NCBI GenBank assembly: GCA_902525735.1
Contig: CABZIF010000003.1
Location: 51,447 to 115,446 of the forward strand
Reading direction: 5' to 3'
DNA length: 64,000 nucleotides
From: an uncultured SAR86 cluster bacterium
GTDB lineage: Bacteria > Pseudomonadota > Gammaproteobacteria > Magnimaribacterales > AG-339-G14
The translations under genes were made by a program, and so were the position numbers. Shown here one piece after another: positions 34,553 through 41,299 of this stretch (its first letter is position 1; each line of letters begins with the position of its first letter). The notes below the pieces were generated by a model. That model was not told the DNA's origin. It did no database searches and worked only from the letters and a program-made list of their open reading frames with translations.

Positions 34553-35476
34553 ATGTTAAGTAGAGACGCAGAGCATTTGTATTGGCTCACAAGATATGTG
34601 GAAAGAATAGAAAATACTGCCAGAATGATAAATGTTCATTCTGAGTTAATGTTAGATTTCCCTGGCGATCAATCTTTGGGATGGAAACCAATTATTCAAA
34701 CCATGGATTCAAAAAAATTCTTTAAGAAAAGATATTCAGAATATAGCGAAATAAGTGCCGTTAAATTTTTAGGAGATGATAAAGAAAATGTAAATTCTAT
34801 AATCTCTTCCCTAGATATGGCTAGGTATAATGCTAGAGCTATCAAGGATGATTTGCCTAGGTCTGCAACAGAGCAACTCAACAATTTATTTAACGAATTT
34901 AGTGGTGGAATGTCTTCTTCTTCTAGCAGAAGGAGACGAGCAGCTTACATTTATAATGCTATTTCTGGCGCTCAAAGATTTTTTGGAATCATTTCAGATA
35001 ACTTTTCGAGAGGATATGCTTTCGAATTTATGAGGTTGGGAAGATTTGTAGAAAGAATAGATATGATTTCAAGAATTATAGATAGTTTATGTATAACAAA
35101 ATCAAAGGAGCAAACTCATGACTTTCCAACTTTAGAATGGGTAAGCATGCTTAGAACGTTATCTGCTCATGAATCTTTTAGAAAAGAAATTCGAGGAGAA
35201 ATAGAGAGAGGCGATGTAATAAATTTTCTTTTGAAGAATGAGAATTTTCCAAGATCGATTTATAGATGCCTTTCCATAACAGAAAAAAGTCTCACCTCTC
35301 TACCAAACAATGCTAACGTTCTCGAAGTAGTGAAAAAATTGAATACTAGAGTATTTTCAGCAAAGTTAGAAAGCTATGACGACAACCAGCTTCATAATTT
35401 TTTAGACTACTTACAAAGAAGAATTCATCTTCTAGACGAACATATTCATAAAAATTATTTTCACAATCACTTATAG
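34553..35476 (+). CDS. Alpha-E domain protein (DUF403)
   Basis: A 307-residue, mostly alpha-helical protein that begins MLSRDAEHLYWLTRYVERIENTARMINVHSELMLD, the conserved alpha-E start with its RYVERIENTAR helix. The RFVERIDMISRIIDSL repeat of the same pattern lies near 161. It abuts the ATP-grasp gene exactly. Alpha-E proteins nearly always accompany this ATP-grasp family, and in some organisms are fused to it; they are predicted to take part in the same ligation reaction. No catalytic residues are known. Confidence 0.92.
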   Translation: MLSRDAEHLYWLTRYVERIENTARMINVHSELMLDFPGDQSLGWKPIIQTMDSKKFFKKRYSEYSEISAVKFLGDDKENVNSIISSLDMARYNARAIKDDLPRSATEQLNNLFNEFSGGMSSSSSRRRRAAYIYNAISGAQRFFGIISDNFSRGYAFEFMRLGRFVERIDMISRIIDSLCITKSKEQTHDFPTLEWVSMLRTLSAHESFRKEIRGEIERGDVINFLLKNENFPRSIYRCLSITEKSLTSLPNNANVLEVVKKLNTRVFSAKLESYDDNQLHNFLDYLQRRIHLLDEHIHKNYFHNHL

Positions 35477-35484
35477 ATAGAATT

Positions 35485-35694
35485 ATGAATCTTGGAATAT
35501 TTATTATTGGGGCTCTTACTTTTATTATTGCTTTTTCTTTTTTTAAGTTTTCTGCTTTTCGTAAAACCAAAAACGATCAATCTACATGGCCAAAATTACT
35601 CTCTGTTTTTGTAGTTGACTATCTTGTTCTTGTTCTTGGAGTTTTAGCAAGTGGGATACTATTTGTGTCTATTTTTAACATAGCTCATGGATAA
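35485..35694 (+). CDS. Small two-helix membrane protein (69 aa)
   Basis: A 69-residue protein with hydrophobic segments at about 3-20 and 42-64, separated by a polar loop with FRKTKNDQSTWPKL. It lies 8 bases after the alpha-E gene on the same strand and probably shares its transcript. No family is recognised. Its placement suggests it may anchor or accompany the Anbu/ATP-grasp/alpha-E module in the membrane, but a chance neighbour is equally possible. Confidence 0.65.
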   Translation: MNLGIFIIGALTFIIAFSFFKFSAFRKTKNDQSTWPKLLSVFVVDYLVLVLGVLASGILFVSIFNIAHG

Positions 35695-35712
35695 TATATA
35701 AGTGAATAAAGA

Positions 35713-36675
35713 TTAATTTTTGCTAAAAGTATCTGTAGCCTCGATTAATAGCTCTGTAATTTCTTTTTCAAAAGCTGAGTGTCCTGAGAAAGGTGCAATT
35801 TTTAGTTCAGCTTCAGGCCATTTTGAATAAAGTTCATATGCAGTAGTGGGCGGACAAACTACGTCATACCTTCCTTGAATTATTACTGCCGGTATGTGCC
35901 TGATCGGATCAATGTTATCTATAAGTTGATTTTCGTAATCTAAAAAACCCTTATTAATAAAATAGTGATTTTCAATGAGCGCAAATGCAAGAGCAAAATC
36001 TGCATTTACAGAATCCTTGACAGCACTTACGTTGTGATTGATAAAACTTGCAGATGCTTCCCACTTAGACCAAGCTTTAGCAGCTGAAAGTTTTTTTTCT
36101 TTGTCTTCGCCATTAAAAATTTTTCTATATGCGTTAATTAGATCGAATCTTTCTTCTTCTGGAATCTCATCGATAAATCCTTGCCAAGCTTCAGGATATA
36201 TTTCACTTGCACCATACTGATAAAACCACTTTAGTTCTTTTTCTCTCAGCATAAAAATTCCCCTCAAAACGAGTTCAGTAACATATTTAGGATATTTTTG
36301 GGCGTAAGCTAGGGCTAGAGTACTTCCCCAAGAGCCTCCGAATACAAGCCATTTTTCTATTTGTAGTTTGTTTCTTATAGATTCAATGTCGTCTACAAGA
36401 TGCCAAGTGGTATTCTCTTCTAAGCAAGTGTGAGGTTTACTTTTACCACAACCTCTTTGATCAAAAAGGATTATTCTATATTTTTTTGGATTGAAAAATC
36501 TTCTCGATAATTTTCCAGCTCCTCCACCCGGTCCTCCATGTAAAAAAACTGCTGGTTTGCCTTTAGGATTTCCACACTGTTCGTAATAAATTTCATGAAT
36601 CCCTTTTTTGATAAAGCCTGTGTCGAATGGCTCAATGGATGGATAAAGTTTTTTTTCTTTTTTAAAAAATCTCAT
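35713..36675 (-). CDS. pip: Proline iminopeptidase (prolyl aminopeptidase)
   Basis: A 320-residue alpha/beta hydrolase that releases N-terminal proline from peptides. It has the HGGPGGGAGKLSRRFFNPKKYRIILFDQRGCGKS oxyanion region near 47, the nucleophile elbow FGGSWGSTLALAYA (Ser about 115), the ELVLRGIFMLREKEL cap motif and C-terminal IIQGRYDVVCPP plus SGHSAFE carrying the acid and histidine. Length is as usual (about 315). It is just downstream of the tRNA-Phe gene on the same strand. Confidence 0.94.
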   Translation of the reverse strand: MRFFKKEKKLYPSIEPFDTGFIKKGIHEIYYEQCGNPKGKPAVFLHGGPGGGAGKLSRRFFNPKKYRIILFDQRGCGKSKPHTCLEENTTWHLVDDIESIRNKLQIEKWLVFGGSWGSTLALAYAQKYPKYVTELVLRGIFMLREKELKWFYQYGASEIYPEAWQGFIDEIPEEERFDLINAYRKIFNGEDKEKKLSAAKAWSKWEASASFINHNVSAVKDSVNADFALAFALIENHYFINKGFLDYENQLIDNIDPIRHIPAVIIQGRYDVVCPPTTAYELYSKWPEAELKIAPFSGHSAFEKEITELLIEATDTFSKN

Positions 36676-36730
36676 TGCAATATATTATCTGAAGTTTCTG
36701 GTCTAAACCGTAAAAAGGATTAAAATTTTG

Positions 36731-36806
36731 TGGTGCCCAGAGGTGGAATCGAACCACCGACACAAGGATTTTCAGTCCTTTGCTCTACCAACTGAGCTAT
36801 CTGGGC
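36731..36806 (-). tRNA. tRNA-Phe (anticodon GAA)
   Basis: A 76-base tRNA with an encoded CCA end. The acceptor GCCCAGA pairs with TCTGGGC, followed by discriminator A. The D arm has AGCTCAGTTGGTAGAGC, the anticodon arm AAGGACTGAAAATCCTT carries GAA, and the T arm GGTTCGATTCC is standard. It closely resembles E. coli tRNA-Phe. It lies between pip and the FAD oxidoreductase gene. Confidence 0.97.
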
Positions 36807-36820
36807 AAAAAGAGAAAACG

Positions 36821-36849
36821 ATTTTATATAAGTTTGTCATAATAAACAA
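36821..36849 (-). promoter_or_regulatory. Candidate sigma-70 promoter of tRNA-Phe
   Basis: Read on the minus strand: TTGTTT (36849-36844), 17 bases, TAAAAT (36826-36821), ending 14 bases before the mature tRNA 5' end. Spacing is ideal and the boxes are near consensus. It lies directly opposite the start region of the divergent FAD oxidoreductase gene. Confidence 0.45.
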
Positions 36850-36860
36850 AATTAAGTTCT

Positions 36861-36866
36861 AGGAGG
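36861..36866 (+). promoter_or_regulatory. AGGAGG Shine-Dalgarno before an ATT start codon
   Basis: A perfect AGGAGG stands 6 bases before ATT at 36873. The only possible starts between the upstream in-frame stop (36843) and the FAD-binding motif are AUU-type codons, so this site decides the start of the next gene. Confidence 0.7.
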
Positions 36867-36872
36867 ATTAAA

Positions 36873-37961
36873 ATTTTCGATATAGCAATCATTGGAGCGG
36901 GAGCAATAGGATTATCTATTGCAAAATATGCAGCTGCAGAAGGCAAAAAGGTTCTGGTAATAGAGCAGGAATCAAGAGCTGGAGAAGGAGTCTCATCAAG
37001 AAATTCCGGAGTTATTCATGCAGGAATGTATTATCCTAAGGAGTCATTAAAGACTAAATTTTGTATCGAGGGCAACAAGCTTCTGTACGAGTATGCAAAA
37101 TTAAAAAATATTAGTCATAAAAAGACTGGCAAGTTTATTATCGCATCAGATGAAAGTGAATTAGCAAATTTAGAAAAGATATTTTTACAGGGCCAATCAA
37201 ATGGTGTCGATCTTAGAAAAAGCTCTTTGAAAGAAATTAAAACAAAAGAACCAGAATTAGACATTGCAGGGGCACTTTTTTCGCCAGAAACCGGAATTAT
37301 CGATGTACCTGAATTCATTACGTCTTTAGAAGGCGATATTCAGCATAACGAAGGCGTTGTTTCTTTCAATACAAATTTTTTGAGTGCTAAAAAAAATGGT
37401 AAATCTTTTTGTATAAAGTGTTGTGATGGAAATGAATTCGAAATTGAGACATCTTTTCTAATAAATTCAGCAGGGCTTGGTTCTGAAAATGTTTCGTCAA
37501 GTGTTTCTCCTTTAGGTGAAGAATTCACACATAAAATTCATTATGCCAAAGGACATTATTTTAAATATTCTGGTGTAAATCCTTTTGATGCTTTAATTTA
37601 TCCTTTGCCAAACGAATCCTCACAAGGTTTGCATGTTGGTTTTGATATGTCACACCAACTTAGATTTGGTCCAGATATTTCTTGGGTTGACGAAATAGAT
37701 TATGTATTCGATGAAAGTCTTAAAGAAAAATTTATTCATTCAATACACAACTACTGGCCTGGAATGGAACCTGAAAGGTTACATCCAGATTATTGTGGAA
37801 TAAGACCTAAAATTCAAAAACCATCAGAAAAAATGCAAGACTTTTCTATTCAATTTCCTAAAGATCACAAAATTGAAGGTTTTGTAAATTTACAAGGCAT
37901 TGAGAGTCCGGGAATAACAAGCAGTTTAGCAATAGGAAAATACATATCTTCAATGATATAA
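36873..37961 (+). CDS. FAD-dependent oxidoreductase, L-2-hydroxyglutarate oxidase-like, ATT start
   Basis: A 362-residue DAO-family flavoprotein resembling L-2-hydroxyglutarate oxidase (LhgO) and glycerol-3-phosphate dehydrogenase. It starts FDIAIIGAGAIGLSIAKYAA, the dinucleotide-binding motif, followed by VIEQESRAGEGVSSRNSGVIHAGMYY. The first ATG (37026) lies after this motif and would delete the FAD site, so translation must begin upstream; ATT at 36873, 6 bases after AGGAGG, is the only good candidate. C-terminal LHPDYCGIRPKIQ and VNLQGIESPGITSSLAIGKYI are family motifs. It is 25 bases before the sugar symporter gene, so its substrate may be a sugar-derived acid and not 2-hydroxyglutarate. 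Confidence 0.85.
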   Translation: MFDIAIIGAGAIGLSIAKYAAAEGKKVLVIEQESRAGEGVSSRNSGVIHAGMYYPKESLKTKFCIEGNKLLYEYAKLKNISHKKTGKFIIASDESELANLEKIFLQGQSNGVDLRKSSLKEIKTKEPELDIAGALFSPETGIIDVPEFITSLEGDIQHNEGVVSFNTNFLSAKKNGKSFCIKCCDGNEFEIETSFLINSAGLGSENVSSSVSPLGEEFTHKIHYAKGHYFKYSGVNPFDALIYPLPNESSQGLHVGFDMSHQLRFGPDISWVDEIDYVFDESLKEKFIHSIHNYWPGMEPERLHPDYCGIRPKIQKPSEKMQDFSIQFPKDHKIEGFVNLQGIESPGITSSLAIGKYISSMI

Positions 37962-37976
37962 ATTATCTTTTCAAAT

Positions 37977-37982
37977 AGGGGG
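37977..37982 (+). promoter_or_regulatory. AGGGGG Shine-Dalgarno before a second ATT start codon
   Basis: AGGGGG is followed 4 bases later by ATT at 37987. The in-frame stop upstream is at 37954. Between the two there is no ATG, GTG or TTG. The site therefore supports an AUU start for the GPH symporter gene. Confidence 0.6.
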
Positions 37983-37986
37983 AAAA

Positions 37987-39327
37987 ATTAATACTAATTT
38001 AGTAAGTAACAAGGTAAGAGTTGGTTATGGAATCGGCGATTATGCAATTTGTCTCTATTGGAGCGGCGTAGGACTTTATTTATTATATTTTTACACAGAT
38101 GTAGTAGGTATTTCGCCTTTACTGGCTGGTTGGATTTACGCTTTAGGAATAGGCTGGGACGCAATAACAGATCCATATATGGGTTTTATTGCTGAAAGGA
38201 CCAGGACCAAAATGGGAAGTTATCGGCCATACATATTGTTTGGCTCCATTCCTTTGGCTTTATCCTTCGTTTTACTTTTTTGGGTACCTCCCTTTGAAGG
38301 AACATTTTTATTTGTTTTTCTGATCATAGCGAATATTTTCCATAGGACTTGTTTTACTATTGTGAGTGTTCCTTATAGTTCTCTGACGGCAAGAATCTCT
38401 GACGACAGTGAAGAAAGAACAAAACTAACTACAGCTAGAATGTTGGGTGCCTCTTTTGGAACTCTAACTATTTCTGCACTTGGATTTCCAATCGTTAATT
38501 GGTTTGGAAGTGGCGAAGAATCTTTAGGTTTTGTCTATTTAGGAATTTGTTCTGGCCTTGCGGCAGTTTTAATTTTAGCAATCACAGTAAAAACAGTTAA
38601 AGAAAGAAATTTTGATTTAGAGACTGCAAAATTACCCAATTTCTCTGAAGTAAGTAAGTCAATTGTCAGTAACTATGCTTTTTTGATTGTATTTGCTTCT
38701 ACTCTTACGTTGATTACAACTTCTATTATGTTTAATAAAAATTTAATTTATTACACTAAATATGCATTAGGTTTGCATGATTACCAAGGCTTAATTTTAG
38801 GAGTGAGCAGTGCATCTGCTTTTCTTGCTATACCGGTTTGGGCTTACTTCGCACTGAAAATAGGAAAAAGAAATTCCTGGTTGATTTCTATGATTCTTTT
38901 GGTATTTAGCTTTTTGTTTTTTTATTTATATCCAATTAAAAATTTATTAGAACTTTTAATCGTTTTAATAGTTTTAGGAATTGGCAATGGCGCCACTGGA
39001 GTATTATTTTGGTCTATGTTGCCCGATACAATAGAATACGGAGAATGGAAAACAGGCGTAAGAACAGAGTCTTCTCTATATGGCTTTATGACCTTTGCAC
39101 AAAAAGGTGGAATAGCTATCTCAGCACTTATTTTGGGAATGCTTTTAACAAATATAGGATTTATTCCAAATACAGTTCAATCAGAAGAGACTTTAGAAAG
39201 TTTAAAAAGCCTGATGACTTTTATTCCCCTGGCAGGAGTAGTTTTGAGTTTTATTTTGGTATATTTCTATCCTATAGATTCTAAATTTCATAAGAAATTA
39301 ATAAGAGAAATTAATGAAAGAAGTTAA
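37987..39327 (+). CDS. GPH-family sugar:cation symporter (MFS), ATT start
   Basis: A 446-residue glycoside-pentoside-hexuronide:cation symporter with about 12 hydrophobic helices. The first ATG (38179) would remove the first two helices. The upstream in-frame sequence reads KVRVGYGIGDYAICLYW, then LYLLYFYTDVVGISPLLAGW and GWDAITDPYMGFIAERTRTKMGSYRPYI, the conserved N-terminus of the family. Translation therefore starts at ATT 37987 behind AGGGGG. C-terminal half has GVLFWSMLPDTIEYGEWKTG, also diagnostic. It probably imports a sugar or glycoside. Its last 14 bases overlap the fusion gene, so the pair is coupled. Confidence 0.87.
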   Translation: MNTNLVSNKVRVGYGIGDYAICLYWSGVGLYLLYFYTDVVGISPLLAGWIYALGIGWDAITDPYMGFIAERTRTKMGSYRPYILFGSIPLALSFVLLFWVPPFEGTFLFVFLIIANIFHRTCFTIVSVPYSSLTARISDDSEERTKLTTARMLGASFGTLTISALGFPIVNWFGSGEESLGFVYLGICSGLAAVLILAITVKTVKERNFDLETAKLPNFSEVSKSIVSNYAFLIVFASTLTLITTSIMFNKNLIYYTKYALGLHDYQGLILGVSSASAFLAIPVWAYFALKIGKRNSWLISMILLVFSFLFFYLYPIKNLLELLIVLIVLGIGNGATGVLFWSMLPDTIEYGEWKTGVRTESSLYGFMTFAQKGGIAISALILGMLLTNIGFIPNTVQSEETLESLKSLMTFIPLAGVVLSFILVYFYPIDSKFHKKLIREINERS

Positions 39328-41299
39328 ATGGGGAATAATTGCTGCGGGAAGTATTGCTAACGCTTTTGCGCATTCAATTAAATACTCAGAAAATGCAAAG
39401 CTTTCTTGTGTACTTGGTAGAAATGAAGAAAAAGTTAATTCCTTTGCTGAAAAACATAATTGTAAGCCATATTTAGATTTAGATTCATTTCTTGATTCCG
39501 ACATCGAAGCGGTTTACATAGCCACCCCACATGATTCCCATTTTCACTATTCAATGGAAGTGATTAAAAGAAAATTACATGTTTTGTGCGAAAAACCTTT
39601 GTCTGTGAATTCAACAGAAGCAATGATTTTAATTAATGAAGCAAGAAAAAATGATGTTTTCTTGATGGAGGCTTTCATGTATAGAACTCATCCTCAAACA
39701 TTTGAAATCTTAAAGATTTGTAAGCAATATTTTAAGGAAACAAATGTGAAAATTTCAAGCTCTTTTGGGTTTGATGCTCCAGTAGACAAAAGTCATAGAT
39801 TAAGAAATCCTAACTTAGCTGGAGGAGCAATATTAGATGTTGGTTGTTATCCCTTGTCTATGGCTAGGCTAATCGCTGGAGCTATAAATGATGAGCAATA
39901 TTTAGATCCTAAAAGCATCGAGGTAAAAGGATCACTAGATTCAACAGGAGTAGATAACAAGTCTGGCGCTAATTTGATATTTAACGATAATATTTCAGCT
40001 TATATTGAAACGTCGATAAATGAAGAGTTACAAAATAACCTAAATATTAAATCTGATAAAGTTGAAGTTGAAGTTCCTGAACCTTGGCACTGTGGACAAT
40101 TTCAAGAGGGTAAGTATTCAATTAAGTTAAATCTCGAAGGCAAAAAAACTATTATTTCTAACAGAGATGAAGTAGGTCTTTTTACTAGAGAAATCAATGA
40201 GGCGTCTAAATGTATTTTGCAAGGAGATTCTGAATCTTCATTGATGTCTCATAAAGATAGTTTGGGTAATATGCTTTGGTTAGAAAAGTGGTATTTAGAA
40301 ACAGGGGTCAAATATCCTCAAAATATAGTTGAAAAGTCTCCAATATTTTCTTGTCGATACGAGCCAGTAGCAAAATTAGCTAAGTCTGAGATTGATGGCG
40401 TTTCAAAGAAAGGCTCAAGATTAGTATTTGGTTGTGATAATCAAACTTCTCAATTACATGCATCAACAATGTTTGATCATTTTTATAACAATGGTGGAAA
40501 TATTTTTGATACAGCATATATATACAATGATGGTAAATCTGATCAATATTTAGGAGAGTGGATCAATACAAATGGGCTTTCAAAAGAGATAATAGTACTT
40601 GGAAAAGGAGCTCATACACCACATTGCGAACCTAAATTTATTAAACAACAATTAGAAGAGTCATTAGAAAGATTGAAACTTGAATCATTAGATATATATT
40701 GTTTGCACAGAGATAATTTAGATATACCCGTTGAGGAATTTATTGATGCTTTAAATGAAATTTATTCAGCAGGGCTCGTTTCTACAATTGGAGCTTCAAA
40801 TTGGACTTTAGAGAGATTTGATAATGCTAACAACTACGCAAAGAAAAATAAAAAAATTGGTTTTAAAGTTTTGAGTAACAATTTCAGTTTAGCCAATATG
40901 AATAAACCTGTTTGGCCAGGATGTGTAAATTGCAGTGAACAATATCTAAATTATTTGTTTGAAAATGATATATATCTTTTTCCATGGTCTAGTCAAGCCA
41001 GGGGTTTTTTCTTGGAAAAAGATCTTTATCCTAAGGCAGCGCATGTTGCAAATCCGTCTTTAGAAGAAGAGCAAAGGGTTTGGCATGATGAAACAAATCT
41101 ATCAAGAAGGAAAAAATGTTTTAAGCTTTCTGAAGAAATAGGATGCCTGCCAATAGAATTAGCACTTGCCTATGTTGTAAACAAAAATCCTAATATTTTT
41201 CCCTTAGTTGGACCAAGATCTGTTTATGAGTCAGAAAGTTGTATGAAAGCTTCTTTGATTGCTCTTGATGATGAACAAATGAATTGGCTAAACTCATAA
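39314..41299 (+). CDS. Fusion of Gfo/Idh/MocA dehydrogenase and aldo/keto reductase
   Basis: A 661-residue protein made of two complete NAD(P)-dependent enzymes. Residues 1-340 are a Gfo/Idh/MocA oxidoreductase: KWGIIAAGSIANAFA (cofactor motif), the EKP motif at 93-95 in HVLCEKPLSVNS, and NLAGGAILDVGCYPLSMARL. Residues 345-661 are an aldo/keto reductase with the full catalytic tetrad: D399 and Y404 (IFDTAYIYNDG), K431 (VLGKGAH) and H465 (IYCLHRDN), plus VSTIGASNW. One protein could oxidise and reduce a sugar in successive steps, with cofactor recycling. It overlaps the symporter gene by 14 bases and is convergent with the GH3 gene. There is no internal stop or frameshift between the halves. 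Confidence 0.9.
   Translation: MKEVKWGIIAAGSIANAFAHSIKYSENAKLSCVLGRNEEKVNSFAEKHNCKPYLDLDSFLDSDIEAVYIATPHDSHFHYSMEVIKRKLHVLCEKPLSVNSTEAMILINEARKNDVFLMEAFMYRTHPQTFEILKICKQYFKETNVKISSSFGFDAPVDKSHRLRNPNLAGGAILDVGCYPLSMARLIAGAINDEQYLDPKSIEVKGSLDSTGVDNKSGANLIFNDNISAYIETSINEELQNNLNIKSDKVEVEVPEPWHCGQFQEGKYSIKLNLEGKKTIISNRDEVGLFTREINEASKCILQGDSESSLMSHKDSLGNMLWLEKWYLETGVKYPQNIVEKSPIFSCRYEPVAKLAKSEIDGVSKKGSRLVFGCDNQTSQLHASTMFDHFYNNGGNIFDTAYIYNDGKSDQYLGEWINTNGLSKEIIVLGKGAHTPHCEPKFIKQQLEESLERLKLESLDIYCLHRDNLDIPVEEFIDALNEIYSAGLVSTIGASNWTLERFDNANNYAKKNKKIGFKVLSNNFSLANMNKPVWPGCVNCSEQYLNYLFENDIYLFPWSSQARGFFLEKDLYPKAAHVANPSLEEEQRVWHDETNLSRRKKCFKLSEEIGCLPIELALAYVVNKNPNIFPLVGPRSVYESESCMKASLIALDDEQMNWLNS

Noticed and set aside
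37026..37961. FAD oxidoreductase as an N-terminally truncated pseudogene starting at the first ATG
   Set aside because: The upstream in-frame sequence encodes the complete FAD-binding motif and is preceded by AGGAGG, so the gene is intact with a non-ATG start.
38179..39327. GPH symporter as a truncated transporter lacking its first helices
   Set aside because: Sixty-four in-frame residues before the first ATG match the conserved family N-terminus, behind a Shine-Dalgarno.
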